A DNA stretch of 64,000 nucleotides from contig NZ_JABJWH010000006.1 of NCBI RefSeq assembly GCF_015265435.1, positions 124,001 to 188,000 on the forward strand, given 5' to 3'. Position numbers and translations under genes: made by a program. Shown here one piece after another: positions 45,741 through 55,108 of this stretch (position 1 is its first letter; each line of letters starts with the position of its first letter). The notes below the pieces were generated by a model. It did no database searches, was not told where the DNA came from, and was given only the letters and a program-made list of their open reading frames with translations. This DNA comes from Alloalcanivorax profundimaris (lineage in GTDB: Bacteria; Pseudomonadota; Gammaproteobacteria; Pseudomonadales; Alcanivoracaceae).

Positions 45741-45759
45741 ATCACCCGGTGATTTTTTT
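45741..45759 (+). terminator. Weak hairpin with T tract upstream of flhD
   Basis: ATCAC-CCG-GTGAT followed by seven T, only 8 bases after the CRP site. The stem has 5 bp, so it is a weak terminator at best. It could end the fliD-flhB2 transcript or attenuate one that starts upstream. Confidence 0.35.
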
Positions 45760-45789
45760 GGCAATAAAGTATGAGCTTTCCGGCAAAAC

Positions 45790-45805
45790 TGTGATACGTT
45801 TCAAC
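45790..45805 (+). promoter_or_regulatory. Possible second, weaker CRP-type site
   Basis: TGTGA-TACGTT-TCAAC has one perfect half and one half with two mismatches. It lies 73 bases downstream of the consensus site (start to start), about seven helical turns. Confidence 0.4.
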
Positions 45806-45954
45806 CATAAGATGCCAACTCAAATCACTTACCATCCAAGTGCTACTAGCACTTTATTCTTATTTATTGCGGTGACCGTCACGACAAGGACTGGACGGAC
45901 ACCGGAGGAAGGCCGCGGCCCTGCTTTCAGGTCCGGGCTTTCGTTCAAAACGGG

Positions 45955-45973
45955 AACCGGGTTTCGCCCGGTT
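45955..45973 (+). promoter_or_regulatory. Stable leader hairpin in front of flhD
   Basis: AACCGGG-TTTCG-CCCGGTT is a perfect 7-bp stem with a five-base loop. It ends 27 bases before the flhD ATG and just upstream of the AAGGAG ribosome-binding site. It could influence translation; GGA triplets nearby (45904, 45907, 45952) would suit CsrA, but this is speculation. Confidence 0.5.
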
Positions 45974-46000
45974 GGGGTTATCGAAGGAGCAAGCGCACCC

Positions 46001-46306
46001 ATGAACATCGACGGCGTTCTCAATGAAATCCAGGATCTGAATCTGTCCTACATGCTGCTGGCGCAGCGTCTTCTGAACGAGGATTACACTACCGCCCTGT
46101 TTCGGCTGAAGATCGACGAATCGCTGGCCCGGGTGTTGGTATCGCTGTCCACCAAGCAGTTGGCGCGCATGGCGCGCACCAACCAGCTGCTGTTCCGCAT
46201 GCATCTCGATGACGCCGACCAGGTGACCCAGCTTACCCGGGACAAACGCGAGCAGGGCTTGGGCCAGACCCATGCCTCCCTGCTCATGGCGGCCTGTGAC
46301 TACTGA
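46001..46306 (+). CDS. flhD: FlhD, flagellar master regulator subunit
   Basis: This 101-residue protein is the FlhD part of the FlhD4C2 activator of class II flagellar genes. DLNLSYMLLAQRLLNEDYTT, the RLKIDESLARVL helix and TNQLLFRM parallel E. coli FlhD. The C-terminus is shorter than in E. coli by about 15 residues. I chose the ATG at 46001, which has an AAGGAG site; the open frame extends upstream without conservation. Control is likely by CRP at 45717. Confidence 0.95.
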   Translation: MNIDGVLNEIQDLNLSYMLLAQRLLNEDYTTALFRLKIDESLARVLVSLSTKQLARMARTNQLLFRMHLDDADQVTQLTRDKREQGLGQTHASLLMAACDY

Positions 46307-46315
46307 GGGGGTGTC

Positions 46316-46861
46316 ATGGCGGAGAAGAGTCTGGTGGGCGAGATGCAGCAGGTGCGGCTCGCCATTGAACTGATCGAACTGGGGGCCCGGCTGCAGGTAC
46401 TGGAGTCGGAAATCGGATTGAGCCGTGGGCGGCTGATCCGGCTGTACAAGGAAGTGAGGGGCGCGTCGCCGCCCAAGGGGATGCTGCCGTTCTCCACGGA
46501 CTGGTTCATTACCTGGTTGCCGAACATCCACTCCTCGCTGTTCTACGGTTACTACCGGCAGCTCACCGAACAGAAGGGCTGCGAGCGCATGGAAGGGTTC
46601 GTAAAGGCATATCGCCTGTATCTGGAACAGGTGGCACTGGACGAGGCGGAGCCGGTGCTCGGACTGACCCGGGCCTGGACCCTGATCCGCTTCTTCGAGA
46701 GTGGCCTGTTCGAGCTGTCCGATTGCACCTGTTGCGGTGGGCGGTTCGTCAACCACGCCCACACGCCCAGTCAGGATTTCGTGTGCGGCATCTGTCAGCC
46801 ACCCTCCCGGGCTGGCAAGACGCGAAAGAAGCCGGCCGCCGGTAAGGCCATCGGCGCCTGA
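46316..46861 (+). CDS. flhC: FlhC, flagellar master regulator subunit
   Basis: This 181-residue partner of FlhD has the N-terminal DNA-binding region ([20 protein letters not shown]) and [20 protein letters not shown] typical of FlhC. The zinc site has four Cys in CTCCGG and CGIC near the C-terminus. The C-terminal tail is Lys-rich. It follows flhD by 9 bases. Confidence 0.96.
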   Translation: MAEKSLVGEMQQVRLAIELIELGARLQVLESEIGLSRGRLIRLYKEVRGASPPKGMLPFSTDWFITWLPNIHSSLFYGYYRQLTEQKGCERMEGFVKAYRLYLEQVALDEAEPVLGLTRAWTLIRFFESGLFELSDCTCCGGRFVNHAHTPSQDFVCGICQPPSRAGKTRKKPAAGKAIGA

Positions 46862-46958
46862 TACCGGCCCTCGTTGTTCTCTCCCCGCCGTGCCGTCACG
46901 CGGCGGGTCCCCTGCGCGCGCGGCAAACCGCCGCCGGATAAATTCCTACCCGTTTCCC

Positions 46959-46985
46959 TCAAGTCCGGGGTGTTCCCGCCGATAC
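46959..46985 (+). promoter_or_regulatory. Sigma-28 (FliA) promoter of motAB-cheAW
   Basis: TCAA (46959-46962), a 15-base spacer and GCCGATAC (46978-46985) match the consensus with one mismatch in the -35 box. It lies 40 bases before the motA GTG. Read-through from flhDC is also possible. Confidence 0.85.
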
Positions 46986-47025
46986 GGACGGTAATGCGAT
47001 CCACGCTGTAGGAAGGACACCCGTT

Positions 47026-47901
47026 GTGCTGATACCTCTAGGTTTTCTGATTGTCGCGATTTCTGTTTTTGGCGGCTTCTCGCTGTCCGGCGGAAACCTG
47101 GGGCCGCTCTATCAGCCCACCGAAATCCTGATGATCGTGGGCTCGGCGGTGGGGGCCTTCGTCGCCGCTAATAACGGCAAGGCCATTAAGGCGACATTCC
47201 GCTCGGCGAGCCGTCTCAAGCGCACCAAACGTTACGACAAGTCCATGTACATGGAACTCATGGCGCTGCAGTACAAGCTGCTCACCAAGATGCGTCGCGA
47301 AGGGGTTCTGGGTGTCGAGAAGGACATCGAGAATCCCCAGGACAGCGTGTTGTTCTCCGAGCATCCACGCATCGCGGCGGACCCACTGATCATGGGGTTC
47401 ATCACCGACTATCTGCGTTTGATGGTCAGCGGCAGCGTTGAACCGTTTGAGCTCGACGAACTCATGACCCATGAGATTGAGGCCTACGAACACGAGGCTC
47501 ACATCCCCGCCGATGCCCTGCTCAAGGTCGGCGACGCCTTGCCCGCTTTCGGGATCGTGGCGGCGGTATTGGGCGTGGTGAAGGCGCTGGCATCGGCGGA
47601 TTCCGGCGCCGATCAGATGGGTATGATGATCGCCCACGCTCTGGTCGGGACCTTTCTGGGCATCCTGCTCGCCTACGGTTTCATCAATCCGCTCGCCAGC
47701 CGCATCGACCGGCAGGTGGCGGAAGGGGTGAAGATGCTGCAGTGCGTGCGCGTGACCCTGCTGGCCAACCTGAACGGCTACGCGCCTCAGCTGGCGGTGG
47801 AGTTCGGCCGCAAGGCGCTGCACAGCGCCGAACGGCCGTCCTTTGACGAGCTCGAGGAGCATGTGCGGTCGGCCCGGTCCGGCGGGGTCGCGGAAGGATG
47901 A
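47026..47901 (+). CDS. motA: MotA, stator proton-channel subunit
   Basis: This 291-residue inner-membrane stator subunit has four membrane segments and a large cytoplasmic loop. KMRREGVLGVEKDIENPQ holds the charged residues that drive FliG. The Pro in VGDALPAFGIVAAVLGVV is the conserved gating Pro. It starts with GTG at 47026 after a GGAAGGA site; no ATG fits the conserved N-terminus (LIPLGFLIVAISVFGGF). Confidence 0.96.
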   Translation: MLIPLGFLIVAISVFGGFSLSGGNLGPLYQPTEILMIVGSAVGAFVAANNGKAIKATFRSASRLKRTKRYDKSMYMELMALQYKLLTKMRREGVLGVEKDIENPQDSVLFSEHPRIAADPLIMGFITDYLRLMVSGSVEPFELDELMTHEIEAYEHEAHIPADALLKVGDALPAFGIVAAVLGVVKALASADSGADQMGMMIAHALVGTFLGILLAYGFINPLASRIDRQVAEGVKMLQCVRVTLLANLNGYAPQLAVEFGRKALHSAERPSFDELEEHVRSARSGGVAEG

Positions 47902-48770
47902 GCAACGGGCGCCGCGCCGTCATCGTCCGCCGGCCCCGGCGTAGCGCGCCGGAGCACCATGGCGGAGCCTGGAAAATCGCCCTGGCGGATTTCATGACCG
48001 CCCTGATGGCGCTGTTCCTGGTGTTGTGGATTCTGTCCACGGCGTCGCCGGCGGAACTGCAGGGGCTGGCGGAATACTTCCGCACGCCCCTCAAGGTGGC
48101 GATGACCAACGGCGACCGGGATTCAGCCAGCACCAGCGCGATCCCCGGCGGCGGGCCGGACCCGGCCCACTCCGACGGCGAGCAAGCGCGCATCGACCTG
48201 CGCCGGCAAAGCCGGCCGGCGGAGGAGCGCCAGCGCTTCATCGACCTGCGCCGGCGCATCGAGAGCGTGATCCGGAACGACCCGGCCCTGCGCGACCTGC
48301 GCGATCAGATGCGCTTTGAAATGACCCCGGAGGGGCTGCGCGTGCAACTCATGGATACCCAGGAAAAGCCCATGTTCGAGTTGGGCAGCGACCAGGTGTC
48401 GGCGGCCATGCGGGACCTGCTGCGCTCGCTGGCGCCGATCCTCAACGACGTGCCCAACCGGCTCAGCATCAGCGGCCACACCGACAGCCTGCGCTACGCC
48501 GGCGGCGACACCGGCTACAGCAACTGGGAGCTGTCCGCGGACCGCGCCAATGCCTCGCGCCGGGAACTGGTGGCGGCCGGCCTGGACCCGGACAAGCTGC
48601 TGCGCGTGACCGGCATGGGCGACCGGGTTCCGGTGCCAGGCAGCAACCCCGGCGATCCGGTCAATCGCCGCATCACCCTGGAGGTGCTCACCGACCAGGC
48701 CGCCCGGCGCCTGCGCGCGGCGAGCCGGCCGGACGGCCTGGGCACCCCCGCACAACCGGTTGTGGAGTGA
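47898..48770 (+). CDS. motB: MotB, stator peptidoglycan-binding subunit
   Basis: This 290-residue stator subunit has a single N-terminal transmembrane helix with the proton-carrying Asp (KIALADFMTALMALFLVLW, Asp in ALADFM). A plug and linker region follows. The C-terminal OmpA-like domain contains RLSISGHTDSLRYAG and SADRANASRRELV. It overlaps motA by four bases. Confidence 0.97.
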   Translation: MSNGRRAVIVRRPRRSAPEHHGGAWKIALADFMTALMALFLVLWILSTASPAELQGLAEYFRTPLKVAMTNGDRDSASTSAIPGGGPDPAHSDGEQARIDLRRQSRPAEERQRFIDLRRRIESVIRNDPALRDLRDQMRFEMTPEGLRVQLMDTQEKPMFELGSDQVSAAMRDLLRSLAPILNDVPNRLSISGHTDSLRYAGGDTGYSNWELSADRANASRRELVAAGLDPDKLLRVTGMGDRVPVPGSNPGDPVNRRITLEVLTDQAARRLRAASRPDGLGTPAQPVVE

Positions 48771-48772
48771 TC

Positions 48773-50887
48773 ATGGATATCACCGATTTCTACGACACCT
48801 TTTTCGAGGAAGCGGACGAACTGCTGGCGGAGATGGAATCCCATCTTCTGGAGCTGGACGTGGACAACCCGGATCAGGAACGGCTCAACGCCATCTTCCG
48901 GGCCGCCCACTCGATCAAGGGCGGCGCCGGCACCTTCGGGTTCGAGGCGCTGCAACGCACCACCCATCTGCTGGAGAACCTGCTCGACTACACCCGGCGC
49001 GGGGAACTGGCCCTGCGCCGCGACATCGTCGATACCTTTCTGGAAGCCAAAGACATGTTGAACGACCAACTGGATGCCTATCGCCAGGGCGGCGAGCCCG
49101 ACCCCGAGGCCCTGGAGCGGATCTGCGAGACCCTGCGGCGGCTGGCCCTGGAGGAAATCGGCGAGGAAGCGGACGTGGAGGCGCATGCGCCGCCGCCCGC
49201 CGCCGACGCGGTGGCCCCGTCACCGCCCCCGGAACCGGCCGGGGAGGCGGCCTCCGCCGCCGGCGGGCGGTTCGAAGTGGTGTTGCTGGGCGTCGATGAC
49301 AAGGACCGGGAATTGCTCATCGAGGAACTGGGCCAGCTCGGCGACATCGAGACCCGGGACGGCGACGCCGAGCGCTACCGCGTGACCCTGTCGTCTTCGC
49401 TGAGCGCCGACGACATCGAAGCGGTGATGTGCTTTATCGCCGAACCCGAACAGTTGGAGATCAAGGCGCTCGACGCGGCGCCGGCGGCTTCCGAGCCCCC
49501 CGCTGTCGCGGCGGCCGCGGCCACGACCTCCGAGGCCGGGACCAACGAAGCCGCGCCCAACGCGGCCGAGGCGAGCCCGGCGCCGGGCGACGCCAAGGCC
49601 GACGGCGCCAGGTCGGCGCCGCCCGCCGAGAAGGCGCCGGCCAAGGCCGCCAAGAGCAACGAATCCACCTCCATCCGCGTGCCGGTCACCAAGGTGGACC
49701 AGATCATCAATCTGGTGGGCGAACTGATCATTACCCAGTCCATGCTCAACCAGGTGGCGGAGGATTCCGAAACCCTGGACGACGGCGCCCTGGTCAACGG
49801 CCTCAACCTGCTGCAGCGCACCGCCCGGGATTTGCAGGAGGCGGTGATGTCGGTGCGCATGGTGCCCATGGACTATGTGTTCAGCCGTTTCCCGCGCCTG
49901 GTTCGCGACCTGGCCGGCAAGCTCGACAAGGACGTGGAGCTGGTCACCGAGGGCAAATCCACGGAGCTGGACAAGGGCCTCACCGAACGGATCATCGACC
50001 CTCTTACCCATCTGGTACGCAACAGCCTGGACCACGGCATCGAAACCCCGGAGCGTCGCGAGGCCGCCGGCAAGCCACGCACCGGCAAGCTCACCCTCTC
50101 CGCCCAGCACCAGGGCGGCAACATCCTTATCGAGGTGATCGACGACGGCGCCGGCCTGAACCGCGAAAAGCTGCTCGCCAAGGCGCGCAGCAGTGGCCTG
50201 GTGGTATCCGATTCCATGAGCGACGACGAGGTCTGGCAGCTGATCTTCGCGCCGGGCTTTTCCACCGCCGAGGAAGTCAGCGACGTGTCCGGCCGGGGCG
50301 TCGGCATGGACGTGGTCAAGCGCAACATCCAGGCCATGGGCGGCCACGTGGAAATTCTCTCCCAGCCGGGGCAGGGCACCACCACCCGCATCGTGCTGCC
50401 GCTGACCCTGGCGATCCTGGACGGCATGTCGATCCGCGTCGGCAAGGAAACCTTCATTCTGCCGGTGAGCGCGGTGGTGGAATCCCTGCAGCCGGCGGCC
50501 GGCGATCTCTACGCCATGGCCGGCGACGACACCCTGCTCAAGGTCCGCGAGGACTACCTGCCGGTGGTGGCCGTGCACCAGGCCATGGATGTGGCCGGCG
50601 CCATCACCGAGGCGACCCGCGCCATCGCCGTGATCGTTCAGGGCGAGGGGCGCCGCTACGCCCTGCTGGTGGATGAACTGGTGGGCCAGCAGCAGGTGGT
50701 GGTCAAGAACCTGGAAACCAATTACCGCAAGGTGCCCGGCGTGTCCGCCGCCACCATTCTCGGCGATGGCAGCGTGGCGCTGATTCTGGATGTGGCGGAC
50801 CTGCACCGGCTCAGCCAGAGCAAGAAAGAAAACCGTATCTTCGAGAATCGCTCCCAACCTTTGGAAAAAGAGGTAGAACCGTCATGA
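48773..50887 (+). CDS. cheA: CheA, chemotaxis histidine kinase
   Basis: This 704-residue kinase has the P1 Hpt domain with phospho-acceptor His46 in [16 protein letters not shown]2 region and Ala/Pro linkers follow (about 125-300), then P3 dimerisation. P4 ATP-binding has the N-box [12 protein letters not shown] and G-boxes ([17 protein letters not shown]). The C-terminal CheW-like P5 domain follows. I chose the ATG at 48773 because GGAG is 6 bases upstream; a GTG at 48767 is an alternative. It phosphorylates CheY and CheB. Confidence 0.98.
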   Translation: MDITDFYDTFFEEADELLAEMESHLLELDVDNPDQERLNAIFRAAHSIKGGAGTFGFEALQRTTHLLENLLDYTRRGELALRRDIVDTFLEAKDMLNDQLDAYRQGGEPDPEALERICETLRRLALEEIGEEADVEAHAPPPAADAVAPSPPPEPAGEAASAAGGRFEVVLLGVDDKDRELLIEELGQLGDIETRDGDAERYRVTLSSSLSADDIEAVMCFIAEPEQLEIKALDAAPAASEPPAVAAAAATTSEAGTNEAAPNAAEASPAPGDAKADGARSAPPAEKAPAKAAKSNESTSIRVPVTKVDQIINLVGELIITQSMLNQVAEDSETLDDGALVNGLNLLQRTARDLQEAVMSVRMVPMDYVFSRFPRLVRDLAGKLDKDVELVTEGKSTELDKGLTERIIDPLTHLVRNSLDHGIETPERREAAGKPRTGKLTLSAQHQGGNILIEVIDDGAGLNREKLLAKARSSGLVVSDSMSDDEVWQLIFAPGFSTAEEVSDVSGRGVGMDVVKRNIQAMGGHVEILSQPGQGTTTRIVLPLTLAILDGMSIRVGKETFILPVSAVVESLQPAAGDLYAMAGDDTLLKVREDYLPVVAVHQAMDVAGAITEATRAIAVIVQGEGRRYALLVDELVGQQQVVVKNLETNYRKVPGVSAATILGDGSVALILDVADLHRLSQSKKENRIFENRSQPLEKEVEPS

Positions 50888-51381
50888 GCAACGCCACCGC
50901 TTTGGATCACACCGTCGCCGCGGAAGCCGGCAGCCAGGAATTCCTGGTGTTCTCCCTGGGCGAGGAAGAGTACGCCATCGACATCCTCAAGGTTCAGGAG
51001 ATCCGCGGCTACGACAATGTCACCCGCATCGCCAACGCTCCGGAGTTCATCAAAGGCGTGGCCAACCTGCGCGGCGTGATCGTGCCGATCGTCGACCTGC
51101 GCATCAAGTTTCGTCTCGCCAAGGCCGAGTACGACGATCAGACCGTGGTGATCGTGGTGAACATCGCGGATCGCGTGGTGGGCATCGTGGTCGACCGCGT
51201 TTCCGACGTCATGACCCTCACCGCCGAGCAGCGCAAACCGGCCCCGGAATTCGGCGTCAGCCTGCCGCTGGATTACATCCACGGCCTGGGCAATCTGGAC
51301 GACCGCATGCTGGTGCTGGTGGACATCGAGAAACTTCTGACCAGCGAGGAAATGGCGCTGGTGGAAGAAGCCAGCGAGTAA
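50884..51381 (+). CDS. cheW: CheW, chemotaxis coupling protein
   Basis: This 165-residue protein links receptors to CheA. Family motifs are [39 protein letters not shown], and [13 protein letters not shown]. The start overlaps the cheA stop by four bases. Confidence 0.97.
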   Translation: MSNATALDHTVAAEAGSQEFLVFSLGEEEYAIDILKVQEIRGYDNVTRIANAPEFIKGVANLRGVIVPIVDLRIKFRLAKAEYDDQTVVIVVNIADRVVGIVVDRVSDVMTLTAEQRKPAPEFGVSLPLDYIHGLGNLDDRMLVLVDIEKLLTSEEMALVEEASE

Positions 51382-51425
51382 GCGCCCAGGGACCATGACA
51401 ATAGCCACGATAAAGGGAAGGCGTG

Positions 51426-53084
51426 ATGCGTGATAACCAGCCGGTGACCCAGCGCGAGTACCAGCTTGAATCCGATGACTTTCTGATCTCGCGCACCAAC
51501 TTGCGCGGGCGTATCACCTATGCCAACCCGGCCTTCGTGGCGGTGAGCGGTTTCGACAACGACGAGCTGGTGGGCGCGCCACACAACATCGTACGTCATC
51601 CGGACATGCCGGAAGTCGCGTTCGAGAACATGTGGGCGTGCATCAAGGGCGGCGACATCTGGATTGGCCTGGTTAAGAACCGCCGCAAGAACGGTGACCA
51701 CTACTGGGTGCGCGCCCACGTCACCCCGGTCACCGAGGACGGCGAGATCGTCGGTTTCGTATCCGTGCGCCTGAAGGCCGACCGTCCCTCCATCGACGCC
51801 GCCGAGCGCGATTACGCCGCTCTGCGCGAAGGCCGCGGCCGCCATCTCTACTTGCACAAGGGCGAGGTGCGCCGGCGCGGCCCGCTGGCGGCTCTGCGCC
51901 GCTGGAACCCGCATTCGGTGAGCAGCCGCATGAGCTTTTTGTTCATCGCCGCCGCCGCCCTGGTGCTGGCCACCGCCGGCGTCGGCCTGCGCGGGCTGGC
52001 GGAGGGCGCCGGGTTGTCCCGGGCCCTGCTCATCGCCCTGGCCGCCGCCGGTGTGCCGTTGCTGGCCCTGGGCTTCCGTCTGGTGACCCGCTCGGTGCTG
52101 GCGCCGGTGCTCACCGCCGGCAAGTTTACCCTGCAGATCGCCGCCGGCAATCTCGCGGCGCGACCGCCGGGCCGTATGGGCGGTGAACTGGGCATGCTGG
52201 TCATGGGCCTGAAGCTGATGCGCCGAAGTCTGGGCAGCATCGTCGGCCATGTGCACCAGGGCATGACCGTGGTGGCGCCGGCGGCGCGGGACATCGCCGA
52301 GGGCAACGAGGACCTGTCGTCCCGGTCCGAGCAGCAGGCCAGCTCACTGCAGCAGACCGCCGCTAGCATGGAACAGATGACCGCCACCGTGAGCCAGAAC
52401 GCGGACAACGCCCGCCAGGCCAGCGAGCTGGCGTCGGACGCTTCCCGGGCGGTGTCCGAGAGCGGCCAGGTGATGGGCCAGGTGGTGGATACCATGGGGC
52501 GCATCACCACCAGCTCCGAGCGCATGGCGGTGATTATCGGCACCATTGATGGCATTGCCTTCCAAACCAATATTCTGGCGCTCAACGCCTCCGTGGAAGC
52601 GGCGCGCGCCGGCGAGCACGGCCGGGGTTTCGCCGTGGTCGCCGAGGAAGTGCGCAACCTGGCCGGACGTTCCTCCGAGGCCGCTCGCGAAATCCGCCAA
52701 CTGATCGACGGTTCCGGCCGCGAGATCGAAAGTGGCGCCGACCTGGTGCGGCGGGCGGAGAGCGCCGTCGAGTCCGTGGTTGCCTCGGTGACCCGGGTCA
52801 ACGACATCATGGACGACATTCGCGCCGCCTCCGAGGAACAGAATACCGGCATCAATCAGATCAACCAGGCGGTGGCACAGATGGACGCGGTGACGCGCCA
52901 GAACACCGACCGGGTACAAGCCTCGGCTAGTGCCGCTGCTTCCCTGGAGCGGCAGGTTCGGATGCTGACGCATTCCATGGGGGTGTTCAGGCTAAAGGGG
53001 GGGCATGAAAACCCGCCGCCGCGCACCGTCACCAATCGCCGTGCCGTTGGCACGGGTGGGGAGTTCTCGGGCATTGAGCGATAA
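51426..53084 (+). CDS. aer: Aer-like aerotaxis receptor
   Basis: This 552-residue receptor has an N-terminal FAD-type PAS domain (about 10-120; ITYANPAFVAVSGF, RHPDMPEVAFENMW, HYWVRAHVTPV). A hydrophobic double helix anchors it in the membrane (about 175-225, with little periplasmic loop). A HAMP-like segment precedes the methyl-accepting signalling domain, whose hairpin tip (about 375-400) contains [19 protein letters not shown]. Aer senses redox through FAD. I chose the ATG at 51426 with GGGAAGG upstream; a GTG is one codon earlier. Confidence 0.9.
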   Translation: MRDNQPVTQREYQLESDDFLISRTNLRGRITYANPAFVAVSGFDNDELVGAPHNIVRHPDMPEVAFENMWACIKGGDIWIGLVKNRRKNGDHYWVRAHVTPVTEDGEIVGFVSVRLKADRPSIDAAERDYAALREGRGRHLYLHKGEVRRRGPLAALRRWNPHSVSSRMSFLFIAAAALVLATAGVGLRGLAEGAGLSRALLIALAAAGVPLLALGFRLVTRSVLAPVLTAGKFTLQIAAGNLAARPPGRMGGELGMLVMGLKLMRRSLGSIVGHVHQGMTVVAPAARDIAEGNEDLSSRSEQQASSLQQTAASMEQMTATVSQNADNARQASELASDASRAVSESGQVMGQVVDTMGRITTSSERMAVIIGTIDGIAFQTNILALNASVEAARAGEHGRGFAVVAEEVRNLAGRSSEAAREIRQLIDGSGREIESGADLVRRAESAVESVVASVTRVNDIMDDIRAASEEQNTGINQINQAVAQMDAVTRQNTDRVQASASAAASLERQVRMLTHSMGVFRLKGGHENPPPRTVTNRRAVGTGGEFSGIER

Positions 53085-53928
53085 CGCCGAGCAGTACCGT
53101 GCCGATGTCTTCGGCACAGCGGATCGGGACCTGGTGTTCCGCGACGCTGACTTCGATCGCATCCGCGCGCTGATCTACCGGCGCGCCGGCATCGTGTTGG
53201 CCGCGCATAAGCGCGACATGGTCTACAGCCGCGTGGGCCGGCGCGTGCGTCAGCAGGGGCTGGCGCGCTTTCAGGACTACCTGACCCGGCTGGAGGAGGA
53301 CCCCAGCGGCCCGGAGTGGGAAGCCTTCACCAACACCCTCACCACTAACCTCACCGCCTTTTTCCGCGAGGCGCACCACTTTCCGTTGCTGGCGGAGCAT
53401 CTGCGCGGTCGCGGCGGGCCGGTGCGGGTATGGAGCGCCGGCGCCTCCACCGGCGAGGAACCCTATTCCATCGCCATGACATTGCTGGAGACCCTGGGCG
53501 ACCGGGCCGACATCCAGGTACTGGCCACCGACATCGACACCGAGGCCCTGGATCGCGCGCGCCTGGGCGTCTACCCCCTGGCCCAGGTGAACAAGATCGA
53601 GGAAAGCCGGCGGCGCCGCTTTTTTCAGCGCGGCAGCGGCCGGCGCGCCGGCTTCGCCCGGGTACGCCCGGAGGTGGCGGCGCGGGTGCGCTTCGAGCCA
53701 CTCAACCTGGTGGCGCCGGGCTGGCGCGTGGAGCCCCCATTCGACGCCATCTTCTGCCGCAACGTGATGATCTATTTCGACCGCGACACCCAGGCGCGCA
53801 TTCTGGAGCGCTTCGCGCCCCTGCTGAAGCCGGACGGCCTGCTGTTCGCCGGCCATTCGGAAAGCTTTTCCTACATCAGCGACCGGTTCCGTCTGCGCGG
53901 CCAGACCGTTTATACGCCGGTGCGCTAA
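53005..53928 (+). CDS. cheR: CheR, chemoreceptor methyltransferase
   Basis: This 307-residue SAM-dependent enzyme methylates Glu residues of receptors. The SAM-binding motif is [17 protein letters not shown], with [18 protein letters not shown] and [11 protein letters not shown] following. The N-terminal domain has [15 protein letters not shown]. The ATG at 53005 gives an 80-base overlap with aer. A GTG at 53056 or TTG at 53074 would shorten the overlap, so the start is uncertain. Confidence 0.93.
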   Translation: MKTRRRAPSPIAVPLARVGSSRALSDNAEQYRADVFGTADRDLVFRDADFDRIRALIYRRAGIVLAAHKRDMVYSRVGRRVRQQGLARFQDYLTRLEEDPSGPEWEAFTNTLTTNLTAFFREAHHFPLLAEHLRGRGGPVRVWSAGASTGEEPYSIAMTLLETLGDRADIQVLATDIDTEALDRARLGVYPLAQVNKIEESRRRRFFQRGSGRRAGFARVRPEVAARVRFEPLNLVAPGWRVEPPFDAIFCRNVMIYFDRDTQARILERFAPLLKPDGLLFAGHSESFSYISDRFRLRGQTVYTPVR

Positions 53929-53952
53929 AGAACACGACGCCGCCGCCGATAA
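53926..53952 (+). promoter_or_regulatory. Sigma-28 (FliA) promoter of cheB, overlapping the cheR stop
   Basis: TAAA (53926-53929), a 15-base spacer and GCCGATAA (53945-53952) are a perfect consensus. The TAA of the -35 box is the cheR stop codon. It should give cheB-mcp-cheYZ its own class III transcript. Confidence 0.88.
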
Positions 53953-54008
53953 CCAGAACAAGGAAGACGTCCGCCACGCGCCGGCGTTCGAAGCAGGGGA
54001 GACCGATC

Positions 54009-55070
54009 TTGGGCGGAAAAAAAATAACGGTGCTGTGCGTTGATGATTCGGCGCTGATCCGCGACCTGATGACCGAAATCATCAACGAGCAGGACGACAT
54101 GGAGCTGGTGGCGGTGGCACCGGATCCGTTGGTGGCACGAGATTTGATCAAGCGCCACGACCCGGACGTTCTGACCCTGGATGTGGAAATGCCGCGCATG
54201 GACGGCCTGGATTTCCTGGAACGCCTGATGCGGCTGCGGCCGATGCCGGTGCTGATGGTGTCGTCGCTGACCCAGGCCGGTTCGGAAGTGACCCTGCGGG
54301 CGCTGGAACTGGGCGCGGTGGATTTCGTGCAGAAGCCGGCGCTGGGCATTCGCACCGGCATGCTCGAGTACGCCGAACGCATCGCCGAGAAGGTGCGTGC
54401 CGCCGCCCAGTCGCGGCCCCGGCGTCTGCCGGCGGCGTCCCCCGCGCCGGCCAGGGAACTGAAGCCGGTGATGGTGTCCAGCGAGAAGCTGGTGATCCTG
54501 GGGGCGTCCACCGGCGGGCCGGAGGCGATCCGCCAGGTGCTGGAACCGTTGCCGCCGAACTCGCCGGCGATCCTGATCGCCCAGCACATGCCCGGCGGGT
54601 TCACGCGCTCCTTCGCGCAACGGCTGGACCGGCTGTGCCGGGTCACGGTGAAGGAAGCGGAAGACGGCGAGCGGGTGCTGCCCGGTCACGTCTACGTGGC
54701 GCCGGGCGATCATCATCTCAAGCTGGTACGCAGCGGCGCCAATTACGTGGTGCGTCTGGACGACGGCCCGCCGGTGAACCGCCACCGGCCCTCGGTGGAC
54801 GTGCTGTTCGATTCGGCGGCCCGCCAGGCCGGCGGCAACGCCATCGGCATCCTGCTCACCGGCATGGGCAAGGATGGCGCGGAAGGACTGCTGACCATGC
54901 GCCGCGCCGGCGCCCACACCCTGGCCCAGGACCAGGACAGCTCCCTGGTGTTCGGCATGCCCCGCGAGGCGATCGCCCGCGACGGCGCCACCGAGGTACT
55001 GCCCCTGGATCAGATGGCGCCGCGTTTGATGGCGCTGGTGGCGGCTTCCGGGCGCGCCCAACGGGTGTGA
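54009..55070 (+). CDS. cheB: CheB, receptor methylesterase and deamidase
   Basis: This 353-residue protein has an N-terminal receiver domain, with phospho-acceptor Asp58 in [12 protein letters not shown]. The C-terminal esterase has the catalytic triad in [10 protein letters not shown] (Ser), AQHMPGGFT (His) and GMGKDGAEG (Asp). The first codon is TTG at 54009, supported by AGGGGAG with a 7-base spacer. No ATG or GTG would keep the whole receiver strand. It removes methyl groups from receptors when phosphorylated by CheA. Confidence 0.95.
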   Translation: MGGKKITVLCVDDSALIRDLMTEIINEQDDMELVAVAPDPLVARDLIKRHDPDVLTLDVEMPRMDGLDFLERLMRLRPMPVLMVSSLTQAGSEVTLRALELGAVDFVQKPALGIRTGMLEYAERIAEKVRAAAQSRPRRLPAASPAPARELKPVMVSSEKLVILGASTGGPEAIRQVLEPLPPNSPAILIAQHMPGGFTRSFAQRLDRLCRVTVKEAEDGERVLPGHVYVAPGDHHLKLVRSGANYVVRLDDGPPVNRHRPSVDVLFDSAARQAGGNAIGILLTGMGKDGAEGLLTMRRAGAHTLAQDQDSSLVFGMPREAIARDGATEVLPLDQMAPRLMALVAASGRAQRV

Positions 55071-55108
55071 ACAACGACGAGAACCCCTGATTAAAGGAAA
55101 CCCTGGTT

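Larger units (their letters stand above)
45427..46000 (+). promoter_or_regulatory. AT-rich regulatory region of the flhDC operon
   Basis: This 574-bp gene-free stretch is far richer in A and T than its surroundings, mainly 45427-45880. It holds a consensus CRP site (45717-45732), a weaker second site (45790-45805), a small hairpin with seven T (45741-45759), the 11-bp direct repeat TAAAGTATGAG at 45430 and 45765, and a stable leader hairpin at 45955-45973. I could not place a convincing sigma-70 -35/-10 pair. Open frames here look non-coding. Confidence 0.8.

Noticed and set aside
45749..46000. Upstream in-frame extension of flhD (84 codons)
   Set aside because: No similarity to FlhD, and the ATG at 46001 has a good AAGGAG site and matches the family start.
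46884..46907. Terminator after flhC
   Set aside because: CCCGCCGTG and CACGCGGCGGG can pair with a bulge, but there is no T tract and the motA promoter lies just after it.
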